A stretch of DNA of 64,000 nt from Actinomadura madurae (GCF_900115095.1 NZ_FOVH01000007.1:186001-250000); one strand, 5' to 3'; shown: positions 48,517 through 58,274, counted from the stretch's first letter. The notes: generated by a model from the letters alone, not told the origin. Numbers and translations are program-made.

Positions 48517-49020
48517 TCACTCCCTTCCCTGCTGCGAGCCCGCGAGTATCCCGGGATCGACCCGGAGCTTGGCGAGGGCCTTGCTGGTCTGGCTCTTCAC
48601 CGTCCCGACCGAGCAGCCGAGGATGGAGGCGACCTGGGGTTCGCTGAGGTCGTCGAAGTACCGCAGGACCACCGCGGCGCGCTGGCCGTGCGGGAGCCGG
48701 CCGAGCGCCTCCCACAGCATCGTCCTGTCCTCGGCCGCCTCGATCGTGTCGGACGGGTCGCGCCGGTCGGGCGGCGCGGCCGTCGGGCGTTCGCCGCGCC
48801 ACCGCCGCCTCGCCCAGGAGCGGTGCGTGTTGACCAGGATCCGGTAGACGTACGGATCGGGGTCGTCGCCCACCCGGCGCCACGCCCGCCACGCCTTCAC
48901 CAGGGCGGTCTGCAGCAGGTCCTCCGCCTGGCCCCAGTCGCGGCACAGCAGGTAGGCCGTCCTGAGCAGCCGTGGTGACCGTTCGGTCACATACGTGGCG
49001 TAGTCGGGTCTCTCCCGCAT
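48517..49020 (-). CDS. SigE-family ECF RNA polymerase sigma factor
   Basis: 167 residues. Region 2 is YVTERSPRLLRTAYLLCRDWGQAEDLLQTALVKAWRAW; region 4 is LPHGQRAAVVLRYFDDLSEPQVASILGCSVGTVKSQTSKALAKL. The short form with no N-terminal extension matches the actinobacterial SigE (ECF41/ECF-SACCR-like) group. It directs transcription of a small stress regulon and is translated together with the membrane protein that follows. No autoregulatory -35 (GAAC-type) site was identified upstream. Confidence 0.93.
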   Translation of the reverse strand: MRERPDYATYVTERSPRLLRTAYLLCRDWGQAEDLLQTALVKAWRAWRRVGDDPDPYVYRILVNTHRSWARRRWRGERPTAAPPDRRDPSDTIEAAEDRTMLWEALGRLPHGQRAAVVLRYFDDLSEPQVASILGCSVGTVKSQTSKALAKLRVDPGILAGSQQGRE

Positions 49021-49085
49021 CCGGCCTCCCTCGCTTCCCTTTGCCGACTACTACCGCCCGGACCCCGTGAAGGGTTGCCCGGCGG

Positions 49086-51929
49086 TCAGCGGCGGTGGGA
49101 GTGGGCGCGGGACCAGAGCGCCGTCCAGCCGCCGTGGGCGAGCCAGGACGCGGGGACGCGCAGGCCGTGCTCGGCGATCTCGTCCCGGAAGGCCGCGGTG
49201 TCGGCGCCGAGCTCCTGGGCGGCGGGCAGGGCGCGGTGCCACGGGCCGTCCTTGTCGTCCAGCGTCGAGACCGGGTAGCCGGGGACGGTGACCGAGCCCG
49301 GCCCGGCGACCGGGACGAGGTCCGCGTCCGGGGCCCCGCAAGTGGTCGTGACGGCGAGCGCGCACAGCAGCGGCTCGGAGGCGGACCGGGCGAGGGCTCC
49401 GGCGATCACCGGGTCGTCCTCGACGGCGAGCCGGCCGATCGCGCGGCGGACCCGCCTCGCCACCAGGTCCAGGGCGTAGGCGTCGGCGATGGCGGGGCGC
49501 TTGACGAGCCTGCGCAGCGCCTTCGGCAGCGGGGGCTCGCCGAGAAGGAGCGCGAGCCGGTCGAACCGGGTGCGCAGCGCGGGGTCGAGCCCGTCGAGCG
49601 CGGTGGCGAGGGGACGGTGGCCCGTGCCGGTCCACAGCCGGATGAGATCCGTGGCGCCCCCGTCCAGGGCGCGGCGGACGGTGCCGGCGAGCTGTGCCCC
49701 GCCGAGGCGGCGCAGCCGGGCGAGGGCGGCGTCCGGCGCGGTCGCCGCCACGGCGGCGTAGGTGCCGAGGACCGCCGGGCCGGTCGCGGCCAGCGCCCGG
49801 CGGGCGAGGTCGTCCAGCGCCGGGCCCGCCTCCTCGACCAGGCGGGGCGTGGCGCGGCGCCGTGCGGTCCGGGCGAGCGGGGGCTCCTCCGGCGCCAGGA
49901 CCACCGGGTCCGGGACGGTGCCGGGGATCGTGGCGACCCAGTCGCGGAACCGGTGCTCCAGGGCCTCGTCCGGCGTGTCGTTGAACCTCGCCGCGATCTC
50001 GGCGACCCGCCACCCCCGCGACGCGGGCCGCAGCGGGGCCAGTTCCGCGTTGACGACCAGCCGGCCGGCGGCGTCGTAGAGGCCCGCGAGCGCGGTCCGG
50101 CCCGCCCTGGCGTCGTCGACGTAGCCGGGACCGGCGATGCAGTTGCCCATGTAGTCGGCCCACACGGCGACGTCCCGGGCACTGCGGGCGATCTTGAGCC
50201 GGACCCGGGTGCCGGGGACGGCCGTCCCGTCCAGCGCCGCGAGCGCGGGCGGGACGGCGAAGTCGCCGGTGAGGGCGGCGGTGATCGCGGTGGCCGACAT
50301 CAGGCCCGCGGTGAGGTCCGCCCAGGTGCGCGGCGCGCGGGGCGGGACGCCGCCGAGCGCGACGAGCTGCGCGGCGCCGGAGACGGCGACCATGACCGAG
50401 TCGAGGCGCGGGGTCAGCGGCTCGGCCTCCGCCGGCGGGTCGTGGTCGAACCAGGGCTCGCCCGTGCCGGCGGTGGGCCGCGCCAGCTCGTGCCCGTACA
50501 GGCGGGCGAGGGCGTCGATCAGGTCGGCGTACCAGAGCAGGTCTCCGACGAGCTCCACCGAGGCCGGCTCACCGGACGGCGCGAGCCTGTCGCGCAGCGG
50601 TTCCCGGTCGCCCAGCGCCGGCCCCGTCCAGTCCGGGATACCCGCCCACTCGGCTGGAGGACGGACATACCCGGCCCCTTCCCGCCAGCTCCCCAGGTTC
50701 GACTCGGCCCACGACCGCAGCACGCCGTCGGGTTCGTGGAACCGGATCTCCCGGATGACCCGCTCGACGTCCTCGATGACGACGAGCGCGAAGTCGCGGG
50801 CGCAGGCCAGGCGCGGCCTGACGGACCCGGCGGCCCTGGCGTCCCGCGGTCTGCTCCCGGTCGCCCTGCGCAGGAGGTCGCGCACGTAGGCGGCGGGACG
50901 CACCGGAAGGCCGGTCAGGCCCGGCACCCGCCGCGCGGACTGCGCGGCGGCCGACTCGGGCAGCATCGCCGCCGCCGCGCGCAGGACCGGGACAGAGCGC
51001 TCCAGGCCGTCCTCCAGCCCGTGGTCGGCCACGGCGACCGCGGTCCGGAGCAGGGCGGTGGCGCCGAGCGCGTCCTGGAGAGCGCGGTCCAGCCGATCGC
51101 GCCAGTACCACGCGTCCGGAATCCAGAGCGCGGCGTCGGCCACCGAGGGCTCGGCGATCCCGAGGTCGGCCCGCAGCCGCCCCAGGATCCGCTCGCGCTC
51201 GTCGTAGCGGCGACGTTTGCGCAGGTCATCAAGCCTGTCCCGGCGGCCCTGCGTCGCCAGCCGCGCGTCCCGCCGGGCGAGGCCGTCCCGGTGACCCAGC
51301 ACCCGCGCCCACAGATCGAGGATCAGCGCGAGCCTGCGGGGCCCGGGCACGTCCCCGAGCACCTGCCGGAGGTACAGCGCGAGGACGGAGGGCGGCCCGT
51401 CGGGAGCGAGGTCGGCGTCCGGCGCTTCGAGCGCGAGCACCCTCTCCAACTGCTCCGGGCCGAGGACGTCGCTGGCCGCCGACGCCAGGTGCAGCGCGGC
51501 CCACCGCCCGTCCTCGGCGGCGCGGGCGGCGGCCGCGCCGACCCGCTTGGTGACCGCGGGCCCGAAGAGCGCGACCAGGAATCCGGACCGCTCCCCCAGC
51601 CGGTGCGCGTTCCGCACGCCGACGGCTCGGAGCGCGGCCAGCGCGGCGTCCCGCTGGTCCCCGCGGGCCCCGTCCAGCCGGGCGGAGCGGAACCCGGCGC
51701 CGAGGTCGACGCCCGCACCCGCCGCGACGGCCCCGCCGTCCGCCACGAGCAGGGAGAGCTCCTGGACGGCGTGCGCCGTGTCCTCCTCGGGGGCGTCCTC
51801 GGGGCCGAGCGCGACGGCGGTCCCCGGCCGCGCGTCCGACCCGTCCAGCAGCCGGCGCGGGCCGGACGGTCCGGCGATCCAGGCATGGCGCCCCGAAGCC
51901 ACCACTCCCCCAGAAAGCCGGATCTTCAT
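49086..51929 (-). CDS. Large PcfJ-like protein of unknown function
   Basis: 947 residues from ATG at 51929 (the in-frame upstream extension covers the divergent gene's control region and is not taken). The protein is alpha-helical and Ala/Arg-rich with no signal peptide. The most recognisable part is at about residues 580-670: KIARSARDVAVWADYMGNCI, a Tyr shortly after, GRTALAGLYDAAGRLVVNAE, and IAARFNDTPDEAL. This is the order of the PcfJ-like domain (conserved Met-x-x-Cys, a basic loop, a beta hairpin, then a Gly/Asn turn). The rest is unassigned. It is divergent from the phytoene-dehydrogenase-like gene 85 bp away. Confidence 0.6.
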   Translation of the reverse strand: MKIRLSGGVVASGRHAWIAGPSGPRRLLDGSDARPGTAVALGPEDAPEEDTAHAVQELSLLVADGGAVAAGAGVDLGAGFRSARLDGARGDQRDAALAALRAVGVRNAHRLGERSGFLVALFGPAVTKRVGAAAARAAEDGRWAALHLASAASDVLGPEQLERVLALEAPDADLAPDGPPSVLALYLRQVLGDVPGPRRLALILDLWARVLGHRDGLARRDARLATQGRRDRLDDLRKRRRYDERERILGRLRADLGIAEPSVADAALWIPDAWYWRDRLDRALQDALGATALLRTAVAVADHGLEDGLERSVPVLRAAAAMLPESAAAQSARRVPGLTGLPVRPAAYVRDLLRRATGSRPRDARAAGSVRPRLACARDFALVVIEDVERVIREIRFHEPDGVLRSWAESNLGSWREGAGYVRPPAEWAGIPDWTGPALGDREPLRDRLAPSGEPASVELVGDLLWYADLIDALARLYGHELARPTAGTGEPWFDHDPPAEAEPLTPRLDSVMVAVSGAAQLVALGGVPPRAPRTWADLTAGLMSATAITAALTGDFAVPPALAALDGTAVPGTRVRLKIARSARDVAVWADYMGNCIAGPGYVDDARAGRTALAGLYDAAGRLVVNAELAPLRPASRGWRVAEIAARFNDTPDEALEHRFRDWVATIPGTVPDPVVLAPEEPPLARTARRRATPRLVEEAGPALDDLARRALAATGPAVLGTYAAVAATAPDAALARLRRLGGAQLAGTVRRALDGGATDLIRLWTGTGHRPLATALDGLDPALRTRFDRLALLLGEPPLPKALRRLVKRPAIADAYALDLVARRVRRAIGRLAVEDDPVIAGALARSASEPLLCALAVTTTCGAPDADLVPVAGPGSVTVPGYPVSTLDDKDGPWHRALPAAQELGADTAAFRDEIAEHGLRVPASWLAHGGWTALWSRAHSHRR

Positions 51930-52014
51930 GCGCCCCATTGTCCTCATCGCGATCGCCGCCGCCAACGGGTTTCGGCGCGTCCCGCCGCGCCGGTCCGTGT
52001 GGTTGTCTGGGGGG

Positions 52015-53493
52015 ATGTACGACGTGGTGATCGCCGGTGGCGGGCACAACGGCCTGGTCGCGGCCGCCTACCTGGCCCGTGCCGGGCGGCGGGTCCTGGT
52101 GCTGGAGCGGCTCGGGCATGTCGGCGGGCTCGCGGTCTCCGCCCGGGTGTTCCCCGGGGTGGACGCGCGGGTCTCGCGGTTCTCCTACCTGGTGAGCCTG
52201 CTGCCGTCGAAGATCGTCCGGGATCTCGGGCTGGACGTCGAGCTGCGCGGGCGGCGGTTCGCCTCGTACACGCCGGCCGGCGACGGCGGGCTGCTGATCG
52301 ACAACGGGGACCCCGCCCGGACGGCGGCCTCGCTCGGCGGCGACGCCGGGGCGTGGCGGCGGTTCTACGCGATGGTGGGCCGGGTCGCCGGGCGGGTGGC
52401 GCCGACGCTGCTGGAGCCGCTGCGCGACCGCGCGGAGCTGCGGCGGGCGGTGGACGACGACGAGGCGTGGCGCGATCTGTTCGAGCGCCCCATCGGGGAC
52501 GTGGTGAGCGAGCGTTTCGCCGGCGACGTGGTGCGCGGGGTCGTCCTCACCGACGCGTTGATCGGGACGTTCGCGGACACGTCCGATCCCGCGCTCCTCG
52601 CGAACCGGTGCCTCCTCTACCACGTCGTCGGGGACGGGACGGGCGACTGGAACGTGCCCGTCGGCGGGATGGGCGCGGTCACCGGCGCGCTCGCGGACGC
52701 CGCGCGCGCCGCTGGAGCCGAGCTGCGCACCGGCATGGAGGTCGTCCACGTCGATCCGGGCGGGGAGGTGACGTTCCGGGACGGCGAGGGCGCCGAGCAC
52801 GCCGTCTCGGCCGGGTGGGTGCTGGTCAACATGCCCGGCGAGAGCCCGGCCGAGGGGTCTCAGCTGAAGGTGAACATGGTGCTCTCGCGGCTTCCGCGGC
52901 TGCGGGACCCGGGCGTCCGGCCCGACGAGGCGTTCGCCGGGACCTTCCATATCAACGAGAGCCGGAAACAGCTCGACACGGCGTACCGGGAGGCCGCGAA
53001 AGGCCGCATTCCGGCGCTGCCGCCCGCCGAGGTGTACTGCCATTCCTTGACCGATCCGTCCATTCTCGGACCGGAACTCCGGGCGGCGGGCGCGCATACC
53101 TTGACGCTGTTCGGGCTGCATATGCCGGCACGGCTTTTCCGCTCCGATCCGGAGACGAGCCGGGGCGCGGCCCTGCGCGCGACGCTCGCGTCGTTCGACG
53201 CCGTTCTCGCCGAGCCGATCGAGGACTGCCTGCTGCGCGCTCCCGACGGCCGGCCGTGCCTTGAGGCCAAGACGCCCGTCGACCTGGAGCACGAGGTCGG
53301 GCTTCCCGGCGGGCACATCTTCCACCGCGACCTGTCGTGGCCGTTCGCGGAAGCACCGGAAGAGCGCGGGCGGTGGGGCGTCGAGACCGAGCACCCGCGG
53401 GTGCTCCTGTGCGGGGCGGGAGCCCGGCGGGGCGGAGGCGTCAGCGGTATCCCGGGGCACAACGCCGCTCGCGCCGTCCTGGAGGCCGGCTAG
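52015..53493 (+). CDS. Phytoene-desaturase-like FAD oxidoreductase (PYROXD2 type)
   Basis: 492 residues from ATG at 52015 after a GGGGGG stretch. Dinucleotide fold YDVVIAGGGHNGLVAAAYLARAGRRVLVLE, then HVGGLAVSARVFPGVDARVSRFSYLVSL. The C-terminal flavin site VLLCGAGARRGGGVSGIPGHNAARAVLE matches the CrtI/amine-oxidase superfamily. The wording GHNGLVAAAYLARAG and PVGGMGAVTGALADAARAAGAE is that of the PYROXD2-like branch, whose substrates are poorly known; no carotenoid genes are adjacent. It shares four bases (CTAG) with the stop of the convergent monooxygenase. Confidence 0.88.
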   Translation: MYDVVIAGGGHNGLVAAAYLARAGRRVLVLERLGHVGGLAVSARVFPGVDARVSRFSYLVSLLPSKIVRDLGLDVELRGRRFASYTPAGDGGLLIDNGDPARTAASLGGDAGAWRRFYAMVGRVAGRVAPTLLEPLRDRAELRRAVDDDEAWRDLFERPIGDVVSERFAGDVVRGVVLTDALIGTFADTSDPALLANRCLLYHVVGDGTGDWNVPVGGMGAVTGALADAARAAGAELRTGMEVVHVDPGGEVTFRDGEGAEHAVSAGWVLVNMPGESPAEGSQLKVNMVLSRLPRLRDPGVRPDEAFAGTFHINESRKQLDTAYREAAKGRIPALPPAEVYCHSLTDPSILGPELRAAGAHTLTLFGLHMPARLFRSDPETSRGAALRATLASFDAVLAEPIEDCLLRAPDGRPCLEAKTPVDLEHEVGLPGGHIFHRDLSWPFAEAPEERGRWGVETEHPRVLLCGAGARRGGGVSGIPGHNAARAVLEAG

Positions 53494-55037
53494 ATTCGCC
53501 CGCAGGCCCGGTGCAGAGCCTTGGCCACCTGGCCGGGATCGTAGGACGGCAGGACGGCGGCGAGATGACCGTCCGGGCGAACGATGTGCACCGTTTCCGG
53601 GCCGGACCGCAAAGCCTCCCGGAGCACCTGTTTCGTGTCGATGTCCCGCAGCGCGTGGACCTCGTGGGGGACGCGGGTCGGCAGGTCCGGTCCGGTTCCG
53701 TCCTGGGTGAGGATCAGGAAGCGCGTGCCGAGCAGGCGGCGCAGGCGGGTCGGCTCACCGTCCACCACGCACGGGCCGTCCGGGCAGATCACTCCGGGAA
53801 GCGGCGGGCGCACCTGGCCGGGTCCGAGCGGGAAATCGTCCACCGGGCCCGACGGAGTGGTCAGCGGCGAGTCCAGGTACCAGAACGGTTCGGCGAGCTT
53901 GCCGGAGTCGACGATCGTGCGGGGGTCCGGGTGCGTGCGGGCCTTCTCCAGCGACTCCAGCCGGTGGGCGCGCTGTTCCGCGGTCTGCGGGACGAGGAAC
54001 TCCATCGTCCTCGTGGTGACACGGAGGTTCTCCAGGGCGGCGGCCCTGCGCTCGATGCCGTAGCTGGCGAGCAGCTCGGGCGGTGCCCACCCGTGCCGGA
54101 CGTAGGCGAGCTTCCACGCGAGGTTGTCCGCGTCCTGGACGCCGGAGTTGAGGCCCCGGGCGCCGAACGGCGCGTACAGGTGCGCGGCGTCCCCGGCCAG
54201 GAAGGCGCGGCCGGAGGCGAACGCCGCCGCGCACCGCTCGTGGAACCGGTACACGGTGGCCCACACGACCTCGTACGGGACGTCCCCGGTGATCTTCCTG
54301 ATGCGGGCGTCCAGCGCCCCCGACCGCCGCTCGGCGTCGAGGTCGTGGTCGGCGGGGACCTGCCAGTCGATGCGCCACGTCCCGTCCGGGCACTGGTGGA
54401 CCAGCACCTGCCGGCCCGGGTTCCACGCGGGGTCGAAGAAGAACCGCCGCTCGCTCGGGAACGGCAGGTCGGCGCGGATGTCGCAGATGAGGAACCGGTC
54501 GGCGAAGGTGCGCCCGGGGAAGCCGATGCCGAGCAGCTCCCGGATCGTGCTGTGCCCGCCGTCCGCGCCCACCAGGTGGGCGCCGCGCACGGTGCCGCCG
54601 CCAGTGTCGGCCTCGACCCCGCCCGCGTCCTGCCGCAGCCCGCCGACCCGGTGCCCGTACCGGACGTCGACCAGCGGCTCGGCGGCGGCCAGGTCACGCA
54701 GCCACGCCTCCACCTCGGCCTGGGAGACGTTGATCCAGGGCGGGACGGCGCCGCGCCCCGCGCCGGGGAAGGTGACGGAGAACAGCTCGTCGTCGCGGTA
54801 GTAGGTGCGGCCGGTCGTCCACGTCACGCCGCGGGCGATCATCCGCTCGGCGCACCCGGCGCGGTCGAGGACGTCCAGCACGTCGCGCTGGAAGCAGATG
54901 GCCCGCGACCCGGACGGGTCGCGGCGCTCGGCGGCCTCCAAGACGACGCTCGGCACGCCGTGCCGGGCGAGCAGCAGCGCCGTGACCAGGCCGACCGGCC
55001 CGGCCCCGACGATGACGACCGGTTCGCCTTCGGTCAC
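53490..55037 (-). CDS. FAD-dependent aromatic monooxygenase (PHBH/MhpA family)
   Basis: 515 residues from GTG at 55037, which overlaps the ppa stop (GTGA). FAD fold EPVVIVGAGPVGLVTALLLARHGVPSVVLE, the ADGGHSTIRELLGI dinucleotide motif and the second FAD motif FLAGDAAHLYAPFGARGLNSGVQDADNLAWKLA. A C-terminal thioredoxin-like domain (about 400-515; RFLILTQDG, ETVHIVRPDGHLAAV) is typical of MhpA/PgaE-type hydroxylases. It adds oxygen to a phenol or polyketide. No aromatic-degradation genes lie beside it. Being co-translated behind a housekeeping pyrophosphatase is unusual. Confidence 0.9.
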   Translation of the reverse strand: MTEGEPVVIVGAGPVGLVTALLLARHGVPSVVLEAAERRDPSGSRAICFQRDVLDVLDRAGCAERMIARGVTWTTGRTYYRDDELFSVTFPGAGRGAVPPWINVSQAEVEAWLRDLAAAEPLVDVRYGHRVGGLRQDAGGVEADTGGGTVRGAHLVGADGGHSTIRELLGIGFPGRTFADRFLICDIRADLPFPSERRFFFDPAWNPGRQVLVHQCPDGTWRIDWQVPADHDLDAERRSGALDARIRKITGDVPYEVVWATVYRFHERCAAAFASGRAFLAGDAAHLYAPFGARGLNSGVQDADNLAWKLAYVRHGWAPPELLASYGIERRAAALENLRVTTRTMEFLVPQTAEQRAHRLESLEKARTHPDPRTIVDSGKLAEPFWYLDSPLTTPSGPVDDFPLGPGQVRPPLPGVICPDGPCVVDGEPTRLRRLLGTRFLILTQDGTGPDLPTRVPHEVHALRDIDTKQVLREALRSGPETVHIVRPDGHLAAVLPSYDPGQVAKALHRACGRI

Positions 55038-55531
55038 GGAGTCCCCGCCATGTCCCGCGCGTGCGTGTTCCTGGCCTGCTCGATGGTCCGGTCGGCGACC
55101 TCCCGGTCCTGCCAGCCCCGCACGTCGGCCTCCTTTCCCGGCTCCAGGCTCTTGTAGATGTCGAAGAAGTGCGCGATCTCGTCGCGGACGTGCCCGGGGA
55201 CGTCGCGCAGGTCGCGGATGCCGGCGTAGCGGACGTCCCGGGACGGCACCGTGAGGACCTTGGCGTCGGGGCCGCCCTCGTCGTGCATCCAGAACACCCC
55301 GATGCTGCGGACGGTGACCAGGCAGCCGGGGAACGTGGGCTCCTCCAGCAGCACCATCGCGTCCAGCGGGTCGCCGTCCTCGGCGCACGTGTCCGGGATG
55401 TAGCCGTAGTCCACCGGATACTGGGTCGAGGTGAACAGCATCCGGTCGAGCCGGATGCGGCCGAGCCGGTGGTCCATCTCGTACTTGTTGCGCGATCCCC
55501 GGGGGATCTCGACGATCATGTCGATCTCCAT
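55034..55531 (-). CDS. ppa: Inorganic pyrophosphatase (family I)
   Basis: 165 residues from ATG at 55531 with GGGAGGGAG upstream. Signature regions: VEIPRGSRNKYEMDHRLGRI (Lys and Glu of the active site), YPVDYGYIPDTCAEDGDPLDAMVL (the paired Asp metal ligands), PDAKVLTVPSRD and HFFDIYKSLEPGK. It hydrolyses pyrophosphate from biosynthesis. It is the first gene of a two-gene unit with the monooxygenase and lies 47 bp after polA on the same strand. Confidence 0.95.
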   Translation of the reverse strand: MEIDMIVEIPRGSRNKYEMDHRLGRIRLDRMLFTSTQYPVDYGYIPDTCAEDGDPLDAMVLLEEPTFPGCLVTVRSIGVFWMHDEGGPDAKVLTVPSRDVRYAGIRDLRDVPGHVRDEIAHFFDIYKSLEPGKEADVRGWQDREVADRTIEQARNTHARDMAGTP

Positions 55532-55578
55532 GGCTCCCTCCCCCGGGACCCCTACCCGCTCGGCCGGGACACCTGTCC

Positions 55579-58212
55579 TCAGTGGGCGGCGGCGTTCCAG
55601 TCGGGGCCGGTGCCGACGGCGACCTCCAGGCCGACCGTGAGCGGGTGGGCGCCGGTCATCCCGGTGCGGACGATCTCCTCGACCGCGTCCCGCTCGCCCG
55701 GCGCGACCTCCAGGACGATCTCGTCGTGCACCTGGAGGAGCAGGCGGCTGGCGAGGCCGGCCTCGGTGAGCGCCGCGTCCACCCGCAGCATCGCGATCTT
55801 GACGATGTCGGCGGCGGAGCCCTGGATCGGGGCGTTCAGCGCCATCCGCTCGGCGGTCTCGCGGCGCTGCCGGTTCTCGCTGGTCAGGTGCGGCAGGTAG
55901 CGGCGGCGGCCGAGGATCGTGCGGGTGTAGCCGGTGGCGCGGGCCTCGGCGACGACGTGGTCGAGGTAGTCGCGGACGCCGCCGAGCCGCGCGAAGTAGG
56001 CGTCCATCAGCGGCCGCGCCTCGGCCATCGCGATGCCGAGCTGCTTGGCCAGGCCGAACGCCGACAGCCCGTAGGCCAGCCCGTACGACATCGCCTTGAT
56101 CTTGCGCCGCATCTCGGGGGTGACGGCGTCCGGGGCGACCTGGAAGACCCGCGCCGCCATCGTCGCGTGCAGGTCCTCGCCGGACTCGAACGCCGACAGC
56201 AGCGTCGGGTCCTGCGACAGGTGCGCCATGACGCGCAGTTCGAGCTGGCCGTAGTCGGCCGTCATCAGCGACTCGTAACCGGGGCCGGGCAGGAAGGCGC
56301 GGCGGATGCGCCGGCCCTCCTCGGTGCGGACGGGGATGACCTGGAGGTTCGGCTCGGTCGAGGTGAGGCGGCCGGTCGCTGCGACGGTCTGCTGGAACGT
56401 GGTGTGGATCCGCCCGTCCGCGCCGATCTCGCGGATCAGCCCGGCGACCGTGGTGCGCAGCCGCGCCTGGTCGCGGTGGCGCAGCAGGACCTGCGGGAGG
56501 CCGTTGTCGGTCTGGGTGGCGAGCCAGGTCAGCGCGTCCAGGTCGGTGGAGTAGCCCGACTTGATCTTCTTGGTCTTGGGCAGGCCCAGCTCGCCGAACA
56601 GCACCTCCTGGAGCTGCTTGGTCGAGCCGGGGTTGAAGCGGCGGCCGGCGATCTCGGCGGCGTCGTCGGCGGCGCGCTCCATGGCGGCGGCGAAGTGGGC
56701 CTCCAGCTCGTGCAGGAGGCCGGCGTCCACGTGCACACCCGCGCGCTCGGCGCGGGCGAGCAGGTCCGACAACGGCAGCTCGACGTCGCGCAGCACCGCG
56801 TCCATGCCGGTCGAGGCGAGGTCGGCGGCGAACACGCCGGCGAGGTCGAGGACGGCGCGGGCGCTCAGCATCAGGCCCGGCGCGCCCTCGGCGGACGGGC
56901 GGCGCCCGAGATGCCGGCCCGCGAGATCGGCGATCCCGTAGGCGGCCAGGCCCGGCAGCAGCAGGTAGGCGGCCATCGCGGTGTCGACGGCGATCCCGTC
57001 CAGGCGCCGGCCGCGCTCGCCGAAGACGCGCAGCAGTGCCTTCACGTCGTGCAGCGCCTTGGGGCGGCCGGGATCGGCCAGCCAGTCCGCGAAGGCGCGC
57101 TCGTCCTCGCCGGTGAGCCCGGACGGCTCGAAGGAGGCCGCGTGCCCGTCGCCGGAGGCCAGCGCGATCCGGGTGATGCCGCCCGCGCCGCGCGCCCAGG
57201 TGCTCTCGGCGGCAAGGCCGGTCAGGCCGGTCGCGTGGTCCCCGAGCCAGCCGGCCAGCTCGCCGGGGCCCAGCTCGCGGCCCAGCACCGGCTCCGGCCC
57301 GGCGGCCTCGGCCGGGCGCCCACCGCCCGGGTCGGCGGCGAAGAGGCGCTGCCGCAGGCTCGCGTTGCGGAACTCCAGCTCGTCCAGCAGGGTCGTGAAC
57401 GCCGCCAGGTCGTAGGGGCGCCGCCGCAGGTCGGCGGGAGCCACCGGCAGGTCCAGATCGCGGACGAGCTCGGTCAGCCGCCGGTTCAGCCGCACGGTGT
57501 CCGCCGCGGCGCGCAGCTTCTCCCCCGCCTTGCCCTTCACCTCGCCGGCCCGGTCCAGCAGGGCGTCGAGCGACCCGAACTCGCGGACCCACTTCGCCGC
57601 GGTCTTCTCGCCGATGCCGGGGATGCTCGGCAGGTTGTCGGACGGGTCGCCGCGCAGCGCCGCGAAGTCCGGGTACTGCGCCGGGGTCAGCCCGTACTTC
57701 TCCCGGACCGCCTCGGGCGTGTACCGGATCATCTCCGAGGCCGTCCGGTAGAAGTACAGGACGGTGACGTCGTCGCCGACGAGCTGGAGGACGTCCCGGT
57801 CGCCGGTGACGATCAGCACGGCCATGCCGTCCGCCCGCGCCGCGGTGGCGAGGGTCGCGATGACGTCGTCGGCCTCGTAGCCGGGGGCGCGCAGCACCGG
57901 CAGGCTCATCGCCGCCAGGAACCGGTCCAGAATGGGCAGCTGGCCGCCGAACTCCTCCGGCGACCGTGCCCGGGTGGCCTTGTACTCCGGGAACGCCTCC
58001 GTGCGGAAGGTCTGCCGCGACACGTCGAACGCGACCGCCGCGTGCGTCGGGCGCTCGTCCCGCAGGACGTTGGCCAGCATGTTCGCGAACCCGTAGACGA
58101 CGTTGGTCGGCTGCCCGGACGTGGTGCTGAAGTTCTCGACCGGCAGCGCGTAGAAGGCCCGGTAGGCCAGCGAGTGGCCGTCCAGGAGAAGCAGGCGGGG
58201 CCGGTCGGTCAT
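55579..58212 (-). CDS. polA: DNA polymerase I
   Basis: 877 residues. The 5'-3' exonuclease domain (about 1-290; LLLDGHSLAYRAFYALP, APGYEADDVIATLA, LIVTGDRDVLQLV, PSIPGIGEKTAAKWV) is intact. The proofreading domain (about 310-480) is present as a fold but lacks the DxE metal motif (the position reads LAAESTWARG), so it should have no 3'-5' exonuclease, as in other actinobacterial PolA. The polymerase domain has motif A TADYGQLELRVMAHLSQD, motif B RRKIKAMSYGLAYGLS and motif C LQVHDEIVLE. It fills gaps and removes RNA primers. It is divergent from the LLM oxidoreductase gene, 62 bp apart. Confidence 0.96.
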   Translation of the reverse strand: MTDRPRLLLLDGHSLAYRAFYALPVENFSTTSGQPTNVVYGFANMLANVLRDERPTHAAVAFDVSRQTFRTEAFPEYKATRARSPEEFGGQLPILDRFLAAMSLPVLRAPGYEADDVIATLATAARADGMAVLIVTGDRDVLQLVGDDVTVLYFYRTASEMIRYTPEAVREKYGLTPAQYPDFAALRGDPSDNLPSIPGIGEKTAAKWVREFGSLDALLDRAGEVKGKAGEKLRAAADTVRLNRRLTELVRDLDLPVAPADLRRRPYDLAAFTTLLDELEFRNASLRQRLFAADPGGGRPAEAAGPEPVLGRELGPGELAGWLGDHATGLTGLAAESTWARGAGGITRIALASGDGHAASFEPSGLTGEDERAFADWLADPGRPKALHDVKALLRVFGERGRRLDGIAVDTAMAAYLLLPGLAAYGIADLAGRHLGRRPSAEGAPGLMLSARAVLDLAGVFAADLASTGMDAVLRDVELPLSDLLARAERAGVHVDAGLLHELEAHFAAAMERAADDAAEIAGRRFNPGSTKQLQEVLFGELGLPKTKKIKSGYSTDLDALTWLATQTDNGLPQVLLRHRDQARLRTTVAGLIREIGADGRIHTTFQQTVAATGRLTSTEPNLQVIPVRTEEGRRIRRAFLPGPGYESLMTADYGQLELRVMAHLSQDPTLLSAFESGEDLHATMAARVFQVAPDAVTPEMRRKIKAMSYGLAYGLSAFGLAKQLGIAMAEARPLMDAYFARLGGVRDYLDHVVAEARATGYTRTILGRRRYLPHLTSENRQRRETAERMALNAPIQGSAADIVKIAMLRVDAALTEAGLASRLLLQVHDEIVLEVAPGERDAVEEIVRTGMTGAHPLTVGLEVAVGTGPDWNAAAH

Positions 58213-58274
58213 GGGTCACATCCTGGCACCCGGGAACAGGGCATGAAACGGCCGGACGACCTGTTGGGGGGACC

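Noticed and set aside
49086..51929. Integrated conjugative element suggested by the PcfJ-like domain
   Set aside because: No relaxase, integrase, att repeats or tRNA junction is visible near it.
49095..53264. 1389-codon open frame on the plus strand
   Set aside because: It runs antisense to the 947-residue protein and then out of frame through the phytoene-desaturase-like gene. The amino-acid make-up is shadow-like.
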